A DNA stretch of 55,516 bases from a virus, in IMG/VR virus record IMGVR_UViG_3300036859_000215, positions 1-55,516 of that record; one strand, 5' to 3'. A program made the translations under genes and the position numbers. Shown here piece by piece: positions 24,748 through 32,025 of this stretch (position 1 is the stretch's first letter; every line of letters begins with the position of its first letter). Under the pieces are notes generated by a model that searched no databases, was not told the DNA's origin, and saw only the letters and a list, made by a program, of their open reading frames with translations.

Positions 24748-24999
24748 CTAGGCGGCCCGCTCAGGGGCCTTCGGCTCGGTGGGCAGGAGGATGCCGACCG
24801 GAACTTCAAGGGCCGTACAGATGCGCCTGAGGGTTTCCAGTGGGGGTTGGGTGTCGCCCCGTTCATATTTGCGGTAGGTATGGGGGTGGATGCCCATCAT
24901 CTCCGCAAATTTTTCTGCCGAGGGGTATTTTTCTTTACGGGCTGCCCGAAGGTTCTTGCCGAAGGTCGTCATCGTCTTGCTACGCTTGGGCTTGGCCAT
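24748..24999 (-). CDS. XRE-family HTH regulator, candidate prophage repressor
   Basis: The 83-residue protein is a compact Cro/C1-type helix-turn-helix domain: FGKNLRAAR, then SAEKFAEMMGIHPHTYRKYERG as the HTH, then a third-fourth helix region ending in PVGILLP. It has no C-terminal dimerisation/protease domain, so it would not be cleaved by RecA like lambda CI. It lies between operator pair 1/2 and operator 3 and is transcribed in the same direction as the genes it probably represses. Confidence 0.82.
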   Translation of the reverse strand: MAKPKRSKTMTTFGKNLRAARKEKYPSAEKFAEMMGIHPHTYRKYERGDTQPPLETLRRICTALEVPVGILLPTEPKAPERAA

Positions 25000-25005
25000 G
25001 CCGGG

Positions 25006-25011
25006 ATTTTA
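25006..25011 (-). promoter_or_regulatory. Possible -10 box directly upstream of repressor ATG
   Basis: TAAAAT on the minus strand ends six bases before the ATG at 24999. A transcript started from it would begin at or near the AUG and be leaderless, as lambda cI is from PRM. The gene also lacks an obvious ribosome binding site. The matching -35 region (GATTTA at 25033-25028) is weak. Confidence 0.35.
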
Positions 25012-25066
25012 CCGCCGCAAAGCCACTTAAATCCCGTAAGACATGGGTTCGTTAAAATCATGCTTG

Positions 25067-25096
25067 ACCGTACCCGCAAAGTACGGTACTTGTCAA
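25067..25096 (-). promoter_or_regulatory. Candidate repressor promoter with TTGACA box
   Basis: TTGACA at 25096-25091 and TACGGT at 25072-25067 are 18 bases apart on the minus strand, pointing to the XRE gene. Operator 3 fills the spacer and touches the -10 box, which would allow the regulator to control its own synthesis. The -10 box is poor. Confidence 0.45.
25070..25084. promoter_or_regulatory. Operator 3 (15-bp palindrome)
   Basis: GTACCCGCAAAGTAC fits the same pattern as operators 1 and 2 and is followed at once by an extra GTACGGTAC (25081-25089), giving overlapping half sites. It lies upstream of the XRE regulator gene. Confidence 0.7.
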
Positions 25097-25345
25097 TTAC
25101 AATTGAGGGAGCTTCGGATGCCGCTTAGCTTGTCTGAGAGCCTTCCAAAGGTCGAGATAGAGCTTTTCTGCGGTGTCAACCGACATAGTGATCCGCGTCA
25201 AAATCCGGCGCTCTTGCATGTCCGAGATGTCCGCATAGCCGACCAATTGGGCGGTATGTGCATCGGCGATCAGCGCGATTCCAGTCACAAAGACCGAGTC
25301 AGCCGGCTCCGGCTCGGTCAACTCAAACGCCTCATCTGCCCGCAT
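25097..25345 (-). CDS. Hypothetical protein upstream of repressor
   Basis: This 82-residue protein, from ATG 25345 (a TTG at 25366 is also in frame), has a beta-rich first half and a helical second half. It belongs to a type of small protein I associate with rhizobial genomes and phages. It is the most upstream gene of the leftward block. Function unknown. Confidence 0.6.
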   Translation of the reverse strand: MRADEAFELTEPEPADSVFVTGIALIADAHTAQLVGYADISDMQERRILTRITMSVDTAEKLYLDLWKALRQAKRHPKLPQL

Positions 25346-25442
25346 CCTGCGGACAATACTGCACAACTTCGAGTCAATTGTCCAATTCGTCGCGTCATTA
25401 GCCGCATCAATAGTCCTTATTACCGCCCTGAGTTTTGGGGGC

Positions 25443-25497
25443 GGGAGTCTCGATAAGCGCCACGCGGGGGATATTTAGGCGGCAAATCGAGACTCCC
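25443..25497. promoter_or_regulatory. 12-bp perfect inverted repeat with GANTC sites
   Basis: GGGAGTCTCGAT (25443-25454) is repeated inverted as ATCGAGACTCCC (25486-25497), 31 bases apart. Each arm contains one GANTC site, the target of the alphaproteobacterial CcrM methylase. GcrA binds promoters with methylated GANTC, and the phage GcrA-like gene begins about 165 bases downstream. This gap lies between the divergent early blocks. Confidence 0.6.
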
Positions 25498-25567
25498 TAG
25501 TCAGTACGGCAAGTAGGGGCGGGAAATCCCAACAAGCCGATGTAAAGCGTAGAGCGAGAGGTGTTCC

Positions 25568-26014
25568 GTGTCCTCGCATAATTCGTGCTCGCCAAAAAGC
25601 GAGCGAGCAAATCTTGTGCTCGAAGCCCGACGCATCGTGCTTTGGGCCGGATCGCTAACCGATGACGGGGAAGAACTTGGCGGAATCGGAACACAATTAC
25701 GCAGAGCCTCTGAACGGCTCCGACTCCATCCCGGAGTTGTATGGCGAGCGTATCAACGACGCTCAGGGCCGGAAATCTTCCCCTCAATCTGGGAAGCGCG
25801 AAACCAACTTATTGAATGGCTTGCCAGCGATATGCGACGGCGAGACCCATCCCCTTGGCACGGTGACGTTCACTTGCGAGGATTGCGGTCAGAAGGAAAC
25901 GCGAATCAAGAGATACGGAGATCGCGGTCAACCGTTGGGACGCGAACCGAGATTTTGCAAACTCTGCCTGAAAGCCCACGACAGGAATCACCGCCGAGGA
26001 AAATACGGGCATAA
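25568..26014 (+). CDS. Putative DNA-binding early protein overlapping GcrA-like frame
   Basis: The first 90 residues look like a real small protein, with a helix-turn-helix-like RASERLRLHPGVVWRAYQRR segment. From about residue 95 on, where the GcrA-like frame becomes convincing, the composition turns into low-quality Arg/Ser-rich sequence. The ORF ends at 26014 and overlaps the next gene by 353 bases. Either both frames are used, or one start or stop is not what it seems. Confidence 0.5.
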   Translation: MSSHNSCSPKSERANLVLEARRIVLWAGSLTDDGEELGGIGTQLRRASERLRLHPGVVWRAYQRRSGPEIFPSIWEARNQLIEWLASDMRRRDPSPWHGDVHLRGLRSEGNANQEIRRSRSTVGTRTEILQTLPESPRQESPPRKIRA

Positions 26015-26498
26015 GCCTCGTACTGACCTCTGGTCGCTTGAGCGAAAAGACCTGGCCGCACATCTATGGGGCCACGGACGCTCTGCCACTGAGATAGCCA
26101 TGCATCTCGGCGGCGTAACTCGCAACGCCGTCATCGGTATCATTTCCAGAATGGGCCTGCTCGGCAAGCGCCCCAAGACGCACAAATCACAGGACGCGAT
26201 ACGACTGAGGCGCAACGAATATCAGCGCTCCTATCGCGCCAAGAACGGAAATCCCCGACCGCGCAGAGCTTCCCCGGCGATGCACGGTCATAAAGCGCGG
26301 GCGTCTAAAGCGGCGTTCCCCTCTTCCGCCGTGCCCGCGCTTCCCCCTCTCAATCTCTCGATCATCGACGTAGCACGCAACCAGTGCAAATTCATGGCGG
26401 GGAACGATCATCTGTGCTGCGGGCATTCGGTTCATGCCGACACAAGTTGGTGCCCGTCACACTATCGCGTCGTCTACGGCCTTGGAGGCGCGTCATGA
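25662..26498 (+). CDS. GcrA-like transcription regulator with N-terminal zinc-finger extension
   Basis: In the 278-residue reading, residues 124-170 match the GcrA DNA-binding domain (WSLERKDLAAHLW, then GGVTRNAVIG), and the C-terminus has the Cys/His cluster (Cys242, Cys252-253, Cys264, His267) typical of the GcrA sigma70-binding end. GcrA is an alphaproteobacterial cell-cycle regulator that recruits sigma70 RNA polymerase at methylated GANTC sites. An additional zinc-finger-like part (Cys72, 75, 99, 102) precedes the GcrA core. A start at GTG 25863 would remove the first 67 residues, which overlap another frame. Confidence 0.82.
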   Translation: MTGKNLAESEHNYAEPLNGSDSIPELYGERINDAQGRKSSPQSGKRETNLLNGLPAICDGETHPLGTVTFTCEDCGQKETRIKRYGDRGQPLGREPRFCKLCLKAHDRNHRRGKYGHKPRTDLWSLERKDLAAHLWGHGRSATEIAMHLGGVTRNAVIGIISRMGLLGKRPKTHKSQDAIRLRRNEYQRSYRAKNGNPRPRRASPAMHGHKARASKAAFPSSAVPALPPLNLSIIDVARNQCKFMAGNDHLCCGHSVHADTSWCPSHYRVVYGLGGAS

Positions 26499-26698
26499 GC
26501 GCTCCCCGCAACTATCTCAAGCGTGGCCGGCCATCTCATTCGATGCCAACCGAACACCGTCCCATGACAACAGAAGAACTGCGGGCTTACCGAGCGAGCC
26601 AGCCGCCTGACAATCGAGATTTAACCGCTCGCTTGCTTGGCGATCCTCCCGACTATCGCTCAGCCCTTCACGGCCTCGCGGCGGGGAGGGTGATGTGA
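26495..26698 (+). CDS. Small hypothetical protein
   Basis: This 67-residue protein starts within the stop of the GcrA-like gene (ATGA) and is polar and basic. It is coupled to the endonuclease-like gene downstream. No family recognised. Confidence 0.55.
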   Translation: MSAPRNYLKRGRPSHSMPTEHRPMTTEELRAYRASQPPDNRDLTARLLGDPPDYRSALHGLAAGRVM

Positions 26699-27006
26699 CC
26701 AACCCATCCTACATCAAAGGAGCAAAATTCGAGCGCGCGATACGGGACGCACTCGGAACCTGCACGCGCTCATTTATGAGTGGAGCCTATACCGGCGATG
26801 TTGACTTGCGATGGGACCGCGACGGCAGAATTTGGAACTGTAGCTGCAAGATCAAGGGCGACGGGTTCAAGTTCGATTACGCGGAATTAGACAAGGCCGA
26901 CATTCTGTTCAAGCGAGCGGATAGAAAACCTGCGCTTGTCACGATGACGCTCGCTAAATTTCTAGAGCTGCTCACCCTCCCCGCACACATCGAGAGGGAT
27001 GGGTAG
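26695..27006 (+). CDS. PD-(D/E)XK-like endonuclease (Holliday-junction resolvase type)
   Basis: This 103-residue protein starts with GTG. It has a G-x-K-F-E-R helix, a GDVDL motif and then CSCKIK, consistent with the E, D and x-x-K residues of a small PD-(D/E)XK nuclease such as phage or archaeal Holliday-junction resolvases. It lies between GcrA-like and methylase genes. It could resolve recombination intermediates before packaging. Confidence 0.6.
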   Translation: MTNPSYIKGAKFERAIRDALGTCTRSFMSGAYTGDVDLRWDRDGRIWNCSCKIKGDGFKFDYAELDKADILFKRADRKPALVTMTLAKFLELLTLPAHIERDG

Positions 27007-27984
27007 GTGACCGTCCGCATCATCAACGCCGATGTGATGGACGGGCTTGCACAGCTCGAAAGCGAGAGCGTGCATTGCGTGGTAACTTCTCCCCCTTATT
27101 TTGGGCTGAGAGACTACGGGATGCCGGGACAAATCGGCCTTGAGCCGACACCCGATGCCTATGTCGCAAAGCTGGTTGAGGTATTCCGCGAAGTCAGAAG
27201 GGTTCTCCGCAAGGATGGAACGTGCTGGCTGAATTTAGGGGATAGCTACGGTCGCGGTGAGAGGGTCAAATGGGCTGGCGATGCCACGCGAGACAAGAAC
27301 GGTTTCCAATCGCACATCACACAAAGCGGCAATTACGGCACGGGTGCCATTCTAGCAAACAAGCAACTCATCGGCATCCCCTGGCGTGTCGCCTTTGCTC
27401 TACAGGCCGACGGCTGGTGGCTAAGACAAGACATCATCTGGTCGAAGCCAAACCCGATGCCCGAGAGCGTCACCGACCGCTGCACCAAGGCGCATGAATA
27501 TCTCTTTCTGCTTACCAAGGCAGAACGGTATTTTTATGACGCGAAGGCGGTGAGGGAAGATTTTTCTGACGAGCGCATGGGCAACCCCGGCACGCCTAGC
27601 CCAAAGGCGGCAAACATACCGGGGCAGCGGCCACACACCATCGGAAGCAAGGTTTGGGATGCGGGCGCGGAGCGTGGTGGCCGCAACAAACGCTCCGTCT
27701 GGGAAGTCACAACTCAACCCTTCCCCGAAGCTCATTTCGCCACCTTCCCCCCAGCTCTCATAGAGCCTTGCATCAAAGCCGGATGCCCGGAAGGCGGGAC
27801 GGTTTTAGATCCATTCGGCGGTAGCGGAACCACCGGCCTTGTCGCTGATCGTCTCGGCCGCAATGCCATCCTGATTGAACTGAACCCGGAATATTCCGCG
27901 ATGGCCGATCGCCGGGTCAAAGGCGACTGCCCGATGTTCGCTCAAGTCTCCGCCACACCACACATCGAGAGGGAGAGGGGATGA
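27007..27984 (+). CDS. DNA methyltransferase (N4-cytosine or N6-adenine), SPPY type
   Basis: This 325-residue protein, starting with GTG, has the catalytic TSPPY motif (27-31) near the N-terminus and a DPFGGSGTT AdoMet-binding motif near the C-terminus, the order of the beta class. A long insert between them includes a WEV-containing segment. It is an orphan methylase, without a restriction partner. SPPY is commonest in N4-cytosine enzymes but N6-adenine ones exist. Confidence 0.9.
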   Translation: MTVRIINADVMDGLAQLESESVHCVVTSPPYFGLRDYGMPGQIGLEPTPDAYVAKLVEVFREVRRVLRKDGTCWLNLGDSYGRGERVKWAGDATRDKNGFQSHITQSGNYGTGAILANKQLIGIPWRVAFALQADGWWLRQDIIWSKPNPMPESVTDRCTKAHEYLFLLTKAERYFYDAKAVREDFSDERMGNPGTPSPKAANIPGQRPHTIGSKVWDAGAERGGRNKRSVWEVTTQPFPEAHFATFPPALIEPCIKAGCPEGGTVLDPFGGSGTTGLVADRLGRNAILIELNPEYSAMADRRVKGDCPMFAQVSATPHIERERG

Positions 27985-28106
27985 CAGCCTGTCAAATCAT
28001 CTGCCTCGCCACGGAACGCAAGAAGCGGGAGTTAACTCCGACTCCGGTTTCAGATTTCTATCATGCTTGGCTGGCGCTGTGGCTGCATGTGTGGGGGGTA
28101 GAGTGA
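27981..28106 (+). CDS. Small hypothetical protein between methylases
   Basis: This 41-residue frame overlaps the preceding methylase (ATGA) and the next small gene. It contains a FYHAWLALWLHVWG aromatic helix. Coupling on both sides supports it. Confidence 0.5.
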   Translation: MTACQIICLATERKKRELTPTPVSDFYHAWLALWLHVWGVE

Positions 28107-28252
28107 GTCAGTGGGCTTTCACCGTCATCATTATCAGCCTCTATTTCTGCAACTCGATTTGGCTTGCGAGCCTCGGGAACTTTTGGGCGGCGGGTTATTG
28201 GCTGTTCGCCGGTGGGATTTCGATTTGCGCCATGATGGGGCTGACGCGGTGA
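28103..28252 (+). CDS. Small membrane protein
   Basis: Starting with GTG at 28103, this 49-residue protein has two hydrophobic stretches (about residues 5-20 and 26-45). It overlaps the second methylase gene by four bases. Confidence 0.5.
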   Translation: MSQWAFTVIIISLYFCNSIWLASLGNFWAAGYWLFAGGISICAMMGLTR

Positions 28253-29028
28253 CCTGGCGTGAGGAACAGATCGGCGACGCACGGCTCATTCTCGGAGATT
28301 GCCGGGAGGTCTTGCCCTCCTTTGCGCCTGACTCCATCGACATGATTTGGACCGATCCGCCCTATGGGCATAGCAATCATGACGGCGATTGGAACGCGCG
28401 CCTAAACGAACATCGCGGCATTGAAGGTATTCCGATTGCCAACGATGACGCAGACTCCATGCGGGTTGTTGTTGACGCAATGCTAACCGAGGCAGCGCGC
28501 ATTCTCAAGGCTGACTGCTGCTGCTGCTGCTGCTGCGGCGGCGGACCGAGGCCGACATTTGCGTGGGTTGCGGATCGGCTCGACAGGGAAGGGCTCACAT
28601 TTTTTCACAGTGTCATTTGGGACAAGAAGAATCCTGGCCTTGGTTGGCGCTATCGCCGACAGCATGAAATGGTCATGGTAGCGCATAGGGAAAATGGCAA
28701 ATTATTGTGGCGGGACAATGACATAACCGCTCGCAACATCTTCGATTTGATGCCACCACGCGAGCGATTTCACCCTAACGAAAAGCCGGTTGGGCTAGTG
28801 AGCCATTTCATCCAACTTCACAGCGATCTCTGCCAAACAATTCTCGATCCGTTTATGGGGAGCGGCACGACTGGTGTTGCGTGCGCCAAGGCGGGACGGA
28901 ACTTCATAGGCATAGAGCTTGAGCAGAAATGGTTCGACATCGCCTGCAAACGCATAGACGAAGCCTATAAGCAAGGAGACATGTTTATCGAGCGACCGAA
29001 GCCTGTAAAGCAAGAGGCAATGTTATGA
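28249..29028 (+). CDS. DNA adenine-type methyltransferase (DPPY) with polycysteine run
   Basis: The 259-residue enzyme starts with GTG at 28249. It has DPPYG at residues 36-40, the signature of N6-adenine methylases, and a DPFMGSGTTG motif towards the C-terminus. Residues 90-96 are seven consecutive Cys followed by Gly-Gly-Gly. It is the third orphan DNA methylase in the phage. Its site is unknown. A GANTC or other host-like site could link it to the GcrA-like regulator, which is speculation. Confidence 0.9.
   Translation: MTWREEQIGDARLILGDCREVLPSFAPDSIDMIWTDPPYGHSNHDGDWNARLNEHRGIEGIPIANDDADSMRVVVDAMLTEAARILKADCCCCCCCGGGPRPTFAWVADRLDREGLTFFHSVIWDKKNPGLGWRYRRQHEMVMVAHRENGKLLWRDNDITARNIFDLMPPRERFHPNEKPVGLVSHFIQLHSDLCQTILDPFMGSGTTGVACAKAGRNFIGIELEQKWFDIACKRIDEAYKQGDMFIERPKPVKQEAML
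28516..28536 (+). repeat. (TGC)7 microsatellite encoding polycysteine
   Basis: Seven TGC codons in a row inside a methylase gene, followed by GGC GGC GGA. The run is prone to slippage and could act as a contingency locus, although in-frame triplet changes would only alter loop length. Confidence 0.85.
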
Positions 29029-29056
29029 TTTTCCAAGACCGCAGAGAGGAGCGGTG

Positions 29057-29626
29057 ATGAGCGGAGTTATTAGTGCAGCTCTCCGGCATATGATTGCGGC
29101 AGGTATGGGGCCGGAAGCCCTATTGGCCGCCGTCGAGGATATGGAATTGGCGCTCTCCAAACCATCACCAAAGACAGATGCGGAACGCTCCAAGTCCTAC
29201 CGCGAGCGTCACGCGTCACGTGACTATGTGACGGAGACACCCATAAAAGAAATACCCCCCACACCCCCTAAAGAAAATATATATATCTCTCCTCCCAACA
29301 CGCGCGCGAAGGGTATCCCGGCTAACTGGACCCCCACCCCTGAAAACCTCTCTTGGGCGAAAGCCAAGGGATACCCGCCGGATTTTGTGGCGCGCGAGAC
29401 AGAGAGGCATCAACTTTGGGCCGAGTCTCGTGGTGTTGCGCGCAAAAGTTGGTCCCGGTCATGGCAGGGCTGGTTGATGCGTTCGTGGACCGAACAACAC
29501 CTGTCTGGCTCAGACCCGCCCAACCCCATGCAAGCTGCAATCGAGCGCGTGAAAACCAAAGCGAGAGAGACTGAAAATGCCGAACGAAGTGGTGAAATCG
29601 TTGAGTTTGCCCCCCGCCGTAGTTGA
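29057..29626 (+). CDS. Putative replication initiation protein (O-like)
   Basis: This 189-residue protein has a helical N-terminus, a Pro-rich central linker and a C-terminal Trp-rich helical block (KSWSRSWQGWLMRSW). This layout resembles phage replication proteins that bind the origin or the host helicase. It is followed by a gene that resembles a helicase-loader. ATG 29057 follows AGGAGCGGTG. The assignment is by layout and place. Confidence 0.5.
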   Translation: MSGVISAALRHMIAAGMGPEALLAAVEDMELALSKPSPKTDAERSKSYRERHASRDYVTETPIKEIPPTPPKENIYISPPNTRAKGIPANWTPTPENLSWAKAKGYPPDFVARETERHQLWAESRGVARKSWSRSWQGWLMRSWTEQHLSGSDPPNPMQAAIERVKTKARETENAERSGEIVEFAPRRS

Positions 29627-30083
29627 GGCAAAGCGGAGGCTTGGGCGGGCGTGCACCCCGTCCGAGGCGGCTGATGTGGCTGGCGTGATTGTGGGGAGCT
29701 ACCCCCAACGGAACGTCACTAATGCGGACGTGTATCTTACACAGATTGCAGTGCTCCTCGGTGAATATCCGTTTTCGGTTGTCAAAGAGCTGGCCCACCC
29801 CTGCTTCGGCATTGTTGGGGCCTGCAAGTTTCTTCCAAGCGTGGCCGAAATTAAGGAACTTGCCGACAAAAAACTATACGAGCTTCGCGGCGTTATTTGG
29901 GCGCATGAGCGAGAAGAACGAAAGCGTGAGGAGGCTCGGAAAGAAGATACCTGGAAACCACTTACGGCTGAGGAGCGGGCGTGTCGCGCCGAACAGGTCC
30001 GCAGATTAGTTCGTGGCTTTGCTTCTACGCATGACATGAAAACCAAGAGTCATCGCGCCATCCCCCACCGATCCAGAGCCTAG
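29577..30083 (+). CDS. Putative helicase loader/replication accessory protein
   Basis: The 168-residue protein overlaps the end of the previous gene by 50 bases. Its middle part (EYPFSVVKELAHP, then KFLPSVAEIKEL) is a pattern found in small replication proteins of rhizobial phages, which function like lambda P or DnaT. The C-terminal half is highly charged. Since no helicase or polymerase is encoded, host replication proteins must be recruited. Confidence 0.5.
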   Translation: MPNEVVKSLSLPPAVVEAKRRLGRACTPSEAADVAGVIVGSYPQRNVTNADVYLTQIAVLLGEYPFSVVKELAHPCFGIVGACKFLPSVAEIKELADKKLYELRGVIWAHEREERKREEARKEDTWKPLTAEERACRAEQVRRLVRGFASTHDMKTKSHRAIPHRSRA

Positions 30084-30090
30084 GAGAGAG

Positions 30091-30348
30091 ATGATGAAAA
30101 TGGTTTGTGTGGGGTGCGGGGCGGAGGATGATTTGCGCCTCGGGTTTTGTTTTGATTGTGCGACGGCGGGGGAGGAAAGGGCCGCTCGGCGAACCGTTTT
30201 GCAGCACATCTGCAAGGGCGTTTGGAACTTTGTTCGCGGCCGATTTTGGCAAGCGCGCTTCGATTTCACTTGGGCGTGGGGACGCCTAACCAAGACCGGA
30301 GACTATGCGTCGAATGGGGAATTTGTAAGGCGGGGCATAGAGAAATGA
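30091..30348 (+). CDS. Small zinc-ribbon membrane-like protein
   Basis: The 85-residue protein has a CVGCG pair at residues 6-10 and a CFDC pair at about 20-23, and then an aromatic basic part. It is coupled by overlap with the next gene. Confidence 0.55.
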   Translation: MMKMVCVGCGAEDDLRLGFCFDCATAGEERAARRTVLQHICKGVWNFVRGRFWQARFDFTWAWGRLTKTGDYASNGEFVRRGIEK

Positions 30349-30512
30349 TGGAGCCAAGGATGAGCGTAAAGCAGGTGGTCAGGTTTGTGCGGCAGATTGT
30401 AGTTGGGTGGGCGATATGTTCATGGGTAGGGCACTCCTGGGTGCGTTATGCCAAGTCTGGACGCAACACGATTTTTGCTTGTCGCACTTGCGACATCCGA
30501 TCAGTGGGATGA
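30345..30512 (+). CDS. Small hypothetical protein
   Basis: A 55-residue basic protein with a Trp/Val-rich amphipathic region and a CRTC pair at the end. Overlaps the previous stop (ATGA). Function unknown. Confidence 0.5.
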   Translation: MMEPRMSVKQVVRFVRQIVVGWAICSWVGHSWVRYAKSGRNTIFACRTCDIRSVG

Positions 30513-30519
30513 GCGCGGA

Positions 30520-30780
30520 ATGATAATTTGCACAAGGCCAGAGTGCCAAACCACAGCGGGATGCAGGTGTGGAACTAATCCCGTTGCTGTTTTACACGGC
30601 GTGACCGTCGATGAATTTAATGCCGCTGTTCGTGCCGCCCAAGAGCGTGGAAGGCAAGAGGGACTGGAGGAGGCGGCGAAGGTGGCCGAGGGTTTTATAA
30701 TGCATGGACAGTTTCGGGTAGGACAAGCCGAAACTGTTGCCGATGCCATCCGCTCTCGCCTCACCCACCCAGAAGGATGA
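30520..30780 (+). CDS. Hypothetical early protein with Cys-rich N-terminus
   Basis: This 86-residue protein starts at ATG 30520. Its N-terminus has four Cys (4, 9, 15, 17) and its C-terminal half (GLEEAAKVAEGF to ADAIRSRL) is similar to part of the protein at 18546-18971. A small family shared by both early blocks. Confidence 0.55.
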   Translation: MIICTRPECQTTAGCRCGTNPVAVLHGVTVDEFNAAVRAAQERGRQEGLEEAAKVAEGFIMHGQFRVGQAETVADAIRSRLTHPEG

Positions 30781-30783
30781 GGA

Positions 30784-30972
30784 ATGACCTGCATGACTGC
30801 ATCTGGGGACCAATACGAAAGCGAAAACCGCAATGATCCATTGCGTCCGCCGCACTCGCGTAAATATGCGCAGTTTACTCGTGAATGGTATGCGGCTTGT
30901 GAGCGGGCCTTTAAGACAGTTATGCAGGACGAGCTACGCCACATCAAACGTGAAATGAAGGAAGCGAGCTGA
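30784..30972 (+). CDS. Small hypothetical protein
   Basis: A 62-residue charged helical protein. It lies one base before the GapR-like gene. No family recognised. Confidence 0.5.
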   Translation: MTCMTASGDQYESENRNDPLRPPHSRKYAQFTREWYAACERAFKTVMQDELRHIKREMKEAS

Positions 30973-30973
30973 C

Positions 30974-31243
30974 ATGACCACCAATATTCCTGAAGCCTTT
31001 CATTATGCCGAGAAGATCATTACCTTGCGTCAAGAGCAAGCCGAGCTCGGCGGCGAGATACGTGAGTTCTTCCGTGCGGCGGCGGAGGTTGGCTATCCTC
31101 GCGCAGCAATGTCGGGTGCCATCCGCTTTGTGCTCAAGCTGCAAAAGGCGCGGGAGAACAATCAACTCGATTTGTTCAAAACCAACGAGGACCGCACCGA
31201 AGCATTGAAAGAGGAATTTGTGCGGAAGCTGGGGCTGGATTAG
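30974..31243 (+). CDS. DUF2312/GapR-like small protein (tentative)
   Basis: The 89-residue protein is helical, with an EKIITLRQEQAELGGEIREFF helix and an AAEVGYPRAAMSGAIRF segment, which resembles the coiled-coil core of GapR (DUF2312). GapR is an alphaproteobacterial protein that binds overtwisted AT-rich DNA. The match is by eye and partial. It closes the rightward early block. Confidence 0.45.
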   Translation: MTTNIPEAFHYAEKIITLRQEQAELGGEIREFFRAAAEVGYPRAAMSGAIRFVLKLQKARENNQLDLFKTNEDRTEALKEEFVRKLGLD

Positions 31244-31280
31244 GGCACACTCGGCTTTAATTTAATCTTGGGGGCGCACT

Positions 31281-31712
31281 ATGGGATTTTTGCGATCGGC
31301 GAAGGGTAAGAGACAGGTCAGGCTTATTTTCCCAGGCCAGATAATCCCTGCGACAACTGGCGGTTCGCGCTTCTTGCAACAATATGCTGGTGGCTTTGCT
31401 ACGCTTGCCGGAGCGAGCCCGACTGGGGCTAAATCCGGTGACAAGGCGGATTTGATTAAATCGTTAAGAGCAGGGATTTCGACTGGGACTGGCGTTGCCA
31501 AATCGGAGCGTGCCACCGATCCGCGCTCCGGTGCGGATTTAGGAAATATCACGATCGGTATTGATCGGGAGTTTTCCGGCAAAGAAACACCGAGAACAGG
31601 CGCGATCTCCGAGATTAAGAAACTCGGCGCCGCTGATCGCCGGTTTAAGTTTGCCGGTCTTGCCGGCCGCAAAGAACGCAAAGGCAAACGGCGCCTCAAG
31701 GTGCTTACCTAA
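31281..31712 (+). CDS. Hypothetical basic protein
   Basis: A 143-residue Gly/Lys/Arg-rich protein preceded by CTTGGGGGCG. It is the first gene of the packaging/morphogenesis block. The basic composition suggests DNA or virion contact. Its stop overlaps the next start (TAATG). Confidence 0.55.
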   Translation: MGFLRSAKGKRQVRLIFPGQIIPATTGGSRFLQQYAGGFATLAGASPTGAKSGDKADLIKSLRAGISTGTGVAKSERATDPRSGADLGNITIGIDREFSGKETPRTGAISEIKKLGAADRRFKFAGLAGRKERKGKRRLKVLT

Positions 31713-31882
31713 TGCCCAAGGGGACTAAAGTTGAGGCGATCTATCAAGCCTTGAAGCGCAAAGGCGCATCTTCTGGCAAAGCCGCGCGCATCGCTCAAGC
31801 GCAAACTGGCAAGAGCTTAGCGACCGGACGAAAGCCGAAGCGGAAAAGGAAAGTAAGTAATGTCCAAGCCCAAACTTACTAG
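31712..31882 (+). CDS. Small basic protein
   Basis: This 56-residue Lys/Ala-rich protein (pattern KAARIAQAQTGKSLATGRKPKRKRK) resembles the tiny basic proteins of unknown function found before terminase genes. It overlaps the next frame by 23 bases. Confidence 0.5.
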   Translation: MPKGTKVEAIYQALKRKGASSGKAARIAQAQTGKSLATGRKPKRKRKVSNVQAQTY

Positions 31883-31997
31883 ACAGCAAAGGCGCAAAGC
31901 TTTGAGGCGAACAGCTAGGTTGACGAGGCGGAGCCTCTCCAAGAGGGGTCTTTGGAAGAGATTGGGACAGATGTTGTTTGAAAATCCTCTAGGTTGA
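31860..31997 (+). CDS. Small Arg-rich protein
   Basis: This 45-residue protein has an Arg/Lys-rich helix (RQQRRKALRRTARLTRRSL). It could bind nucleic acid. It ends 28 bases before the terminase small-subunit gene. Confidence 0.45.
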   Translation: MSKPKLTRQQRRKALRRTARLTRRSLSKRGLWKRLGQMLFENPLG

Positions 31998-32025
31998 ATC
32001 AGCGCGCAAACGGCACAATGCGTTT

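Noticed and set aside
14569-25345. CRISPR array or other regularly spaced repeats
   Set aside because: No repeated units of 24-40 bases with regular spacers were seen on either strand.
21329-29028. Restriction-modification system
   Set aside because: Three methylases are present but no restriction endonuclease or specificity subunit was recognised beside any of them.
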